From assembly GCA_036522155.1 (NCBI GenBank), contig DATDGI010000432.1, positions 1 through 14,116 on the forward strand: a DNA stretch of 14,116 bases, given 5' to 3'. Source of the stretch: UBA9676 sp036522155 (GTDB lineage: Bacteria; Actinomycetota; Actinomycetes; Streptosporangiales; Streptosporangiaceae). A model generated the notes under the pieces. That model saw only the letters and a program-made list of their open reading frames with translations. It was not told the origin of the DNA and searched no databases. Within the stretch, counting starts at the first letter, position 1, and every line of letters begins with the position of its first letter. Positions 12,821 to 14,116 of the stretch are shown here, in pieces. The position numbers were made by a program, and so were the translations under genes.

Positions 12821-13711
12821 TCAGGTACGTTTCGGCGGTTCTCGCCTGCGGGAGCGTCCCTGTGCGCTGGCGCGTAGCTCACGGTAGGAGGCGGCGAATG
12901 CAGACCACCAGCCCTGAGGGTCGGCCGAGCCGATCGCCTGGGCAAGCTGGCGTGCGGAGTCGGTGCGCAGGGCCGCGGCCGAGGTCTCGCGCCAGGGGTC
13001 GGTGTTGTGCCCTTGGGCCCGGTATTCGGCGGCCTGGAGCAGCGTTTCGATCTTGTCCGCGTCGCGGGCGACCCGTGATTCGAGGGTCTGGCCGGCCTCG
13101 TACTCGGCTACAACGTCCTGGAACACCTTCGCCACGCCGTCAGGCATCGCCGAGGTCTGGTGGGCTGAGACGGCTTCTGGCACGGCGGTGGTGACGTAGG
13201 CCCGGCCGGCCGAGGGGACATCGCCGATCCTGGTCTCGTGCGCATCGTGCAGCAGGCACAGCGCAGCGGTGCGCCCCACGTCAGCGCCTTCCAGCACGGC
13301 CAGTGCCATGCCCACGACACCGACCCGGAAAGAGTGCTCCGCGACAGATTCCGGCTGCGGGATGCCGAGCAGGAGCCAGCCGGCGCGGGTGGTGTGCTTG
13401 AGGTGGCCCATCTCGAACAAGAAAGACGCCACCCCCGCCAGCGGCGGGTCGGTTCCGTCGGGAGCGGGCAGGCTCGCCTGGTCCCGGACGTAGACGCCGC
13501 TGCCGCTCCGGCTACGGACGAACCCTTCCTCCCGAAGCGTGCGGATCGCGGTCTGAACGGTCATCCGTGAGACGCCGAAGAATCTGGCCAGCTCATGGCC
13601 GGTGGGGAGTTGGGAGCCAGGTTCGAGTTCGCCGGTGAGGATCGCCGCCCGGATCGAAGCGGCGATCTGGACGTTCGGTTGCCGCTTGTCGGCCGGGTCG
13701 ATGGGCTGCAT
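12821..13711 (-). CDS. GntR-type DNA-binding domain fused to an HD phosphohydrolase domain
   Basis: 296 aa. Residues about 10-77 form a GntR winged helix: IAASIRAAILTGELEPGSQLPT, then the recognition helix region FGVSRMTVQTAIRTL (45-59) and wing GFVRSRSGSGVYV (63-75). Instead of a usual ligand domain (FadR, HutC), residues about 93-285 form an HD-type metal phosphohydrolase resembling YfbR-like nucleotidases. AEHSFR (124-129) gives His126, LLHDAHE (153-159) gives His155-Asp156 and Glu159, GD follows at 163-164, and ARDADK (215-220) gives the last Asp. So the enzyme site looks intact. The tail is Arg-rich. The ATG at 13711 has no ribosome binding site; with TAGCAT 8 bases upstream it may be leaderless. 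A perfect palindrome just upstream suggests self-regulation. Whether it cleaves or only senses a nucleotide is unknown. Confidence 0.88.
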   Translation of the reverse strand: MQPIDPADKRQPNVQIAASIRAAILTGELEPGSQLPTGHELARFFGVSRMTVQTAIRTLREEGFVRSRSGSGVYVRDQASLPAPDGTDPPLAGVASFLFEMGHLKHTTRAGWLLLGIPQPESVAEHSFRVGVVGMALAVLEGADVGRTAALCLLHDAHETRIGDVPSAGRAYVTTAVPEAVSAHQTSAMPDGVAKVFQDVVAEYEAGQTLESRVARDADKIETLLQAAEYRAQGHNTDPWRETSAAALRTDSARQLAQAIGSADPQGWWSAFAASYRELRASAQGRSRRREPPKRT

Positions 13712-13719
13712 ACCGGAAC

Positions 13720-13725
13720 ATGCTA
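13720..13725 (-). promoter_or_regulatory. Candidate -10 element of the GntR-HD gene
   Basis: The minus strand reads TAGCAT, matching TAnnnT, and ends 8 bases before the ATG at 13711. That spacing fits a leaderless transcript, consistent with the missing ribosome binding site. Confidence 0.4.
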
Positions 13726-13726
13726 G

Positions 13727-13738
13727 CTGCCTAGGCAG
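13727..13738. promoter_or_regulatory. Perfect 12-bp palindrome, likely GntR operator
   Basis: CTGCCTAGGCAG is a perfect palindrome with a central CTAG, abutting the presumed -10 element of the GntR-HD gene. GntR-family sites are often such dyads; the DasR site, for example, also has a CTAG core within flanking inverted arms (family knowledge). This position would block RNA polymerase, so autorepression is the simple reading. Confidence 0.55.
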
Positions 13739-13836
13739 ATTTCGCCTGCCCCGCCATCAGCGTCCAGGCCAGCACCCCGGAAGGGCTATGCTCCGCCATC
13801 GAGCAGGTCATCTGCCCCGACTTCGACACCGTCTGA
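13738..13836 (+). pseudogene. Coding-like remnant, 3' end of an unrecognised gene
   Basis: In the frame ending at TGA 13834-13836, 32 codons are open and 29 of them end in G or C, which is typical of real genes here. The peptide ends ...EGLCSAIEQVICPDFDTV. No ATG, GTG, TTG or CTG start is found in frame, and a TAG (13732-13734, inside the palindrome) closes the frame upstream. It therefore looks like the tail of a gene whose 5' part has been lost, possibly when the GntR-HD gene inserted or rearranged. I do not recognise the family. Confidence 0.3.
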
Positions 13837-13851
13837 GGTCATGGAACGCGG

Positions 13852-14116
13852 CTACTTGCGGGTGTAGAGGACGAGCCAGATGCCGGTGACATCCCAGCGA
13901 TGGACCTGATGGAAGCCCAATCCGGAGAGCACCGGCACGTTGCCCCGGTCGGCGCCGGTTTCCACCCCCCACAGGCGGGTGACGGTGGCCAGCCGGCTCC
14001 GTACCGCCGCGGTGGGCGCGTCGGTGGCCAGCAGATGCCCGGCGCTGATCGCGGTCCGGCCCAGCCCGGCGTCCCGCAGATCCCGGTAGCCGGCCGGGTA
14101 GGCGGCCTCGAACTCA
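13852..14116 (-). CDS. 3' part of an unidentified gene (87 residues visible)
   Basis: The minus-strand frame is open from the window edge to TAG at 13852-13854, with strong G/C at third positions. The visible peptide includes YRDLRDAGLGRTAISAGH, then LATVTRLWGVETGADRGNVPV, then LSGLGFHQVHRWDV and the end WLVLYTRK. The pattern 'T/E-x-x-A-x-x-x-N-x-x-V-L-x-x-L-G-F' resembles the C-terminal part of GNAT acetyltransferases (acetyl-CoA side, then beta strand), but most of the protein is outside the window. A GNAT assignment is only a suggestion. It ends 15 bases from the remnant's stop codon on the other strand, tail-to-tail. Confidence 0.6.
   Translation of the reverse strand, partial: EFEAAYPAGYRDLRDAGLGRTAISAGHLLATDAPTAAVRSRLATVTRLWGVETGADRGNVPVLSGLGFHQVHRWDVTGIWLVLYTRK

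Noticed and set aside
10602..12887. A 761-residue open frame on the plus strand opposite the ABC operon
   Set aside because: It is antisense to two clear ABC genes, with low-complexity Arg/Gly/Pro composition, as is usual for high-GC DNA.

Overview
The window is very GC-rich (roughly 70 % or more by eye), with strong G/C bias at third codon positions, GTG starts and few T-tracts after hairpins. Together with the gene types (SpoIIE/RsbW-type regulatory phosphatase, GntR regulator fused to an HD domain, Ala-rich export signals) this points to an actinobacterium with a large genome, possibly Streptomyces- or Streptosporangiales-like. The genus cannot be fixed from the sequence. I see no tRNA, rRNA, CRISPR array, transposase or integrase.

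Left part (1-6496, all minus strand). An upstream three-gene operon reads NfeD-like OB-fold protein (6496-6254), flotillin-type SPFH protein (6242-5088), and a family-2 glycosyltransferase resembling hopanoid-associated HpnB (5067-3847). These are membrane-domain functions. After a 309-base gap with an unusual cluster of GTAAG motifs come at least four tandem paralogues of a secreted, disulfide-bonded protein: three complete copies (starts at 3537, 2368 and 1106) and the first six codons of a fourth at the window edge (start at 18). I do not recognise the family securely. Its strand pattern resembles the G1 (eqolisin) peptidase fold, but the positions matching the catalytic Gln and Glu are not conserved as such. 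Each spacer between copies holds one large stem-loop (16 bp, 4-nt loop) and one small stem-loop (5 bp, 4-nt loop), and their sequences change while pairing is kept.

Middle part (6497-10493). A divergent promoter region serves the NfeD operon and a small secreted peptidoglycan-binding-domain protein (6657-7115, plus). This protein converges on a ribokinase-family gene (8291-7308, minus), with a nested stem structure and a strong bidirectional terminator between them. The ribokinase gene diverges from a four-domain regulator, PAS-GAF-SpoIIE/PP2C-HATPase (8457-10493, plus), with a 16-base near-palindrome in the shared upstream region.

Right part (10466-14116, minus strand). A MacB/FtsX-type permease (12674-11193) and its ATPase (11182-10466) form an operon. 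The ATPase gene overlaps the phosphatase gene tail-to-tail by 28 bases, and the permease leader can fold so that its own ribosome binding site is paired. Upstream lies a GntR-HTH/HD-phosphohydrolase fusion (13711-12821) with a perfect 12-bp palindrome in its promoter, then a short coding-like remnant on the plus strand and the 3' end of an unidentified gene running off the window.

The best candidate for a new system is the left part: a flotillin/NfeD pair, an HpnB-like glycosyltransferase and an expanding array of secreted proteins on one strand.
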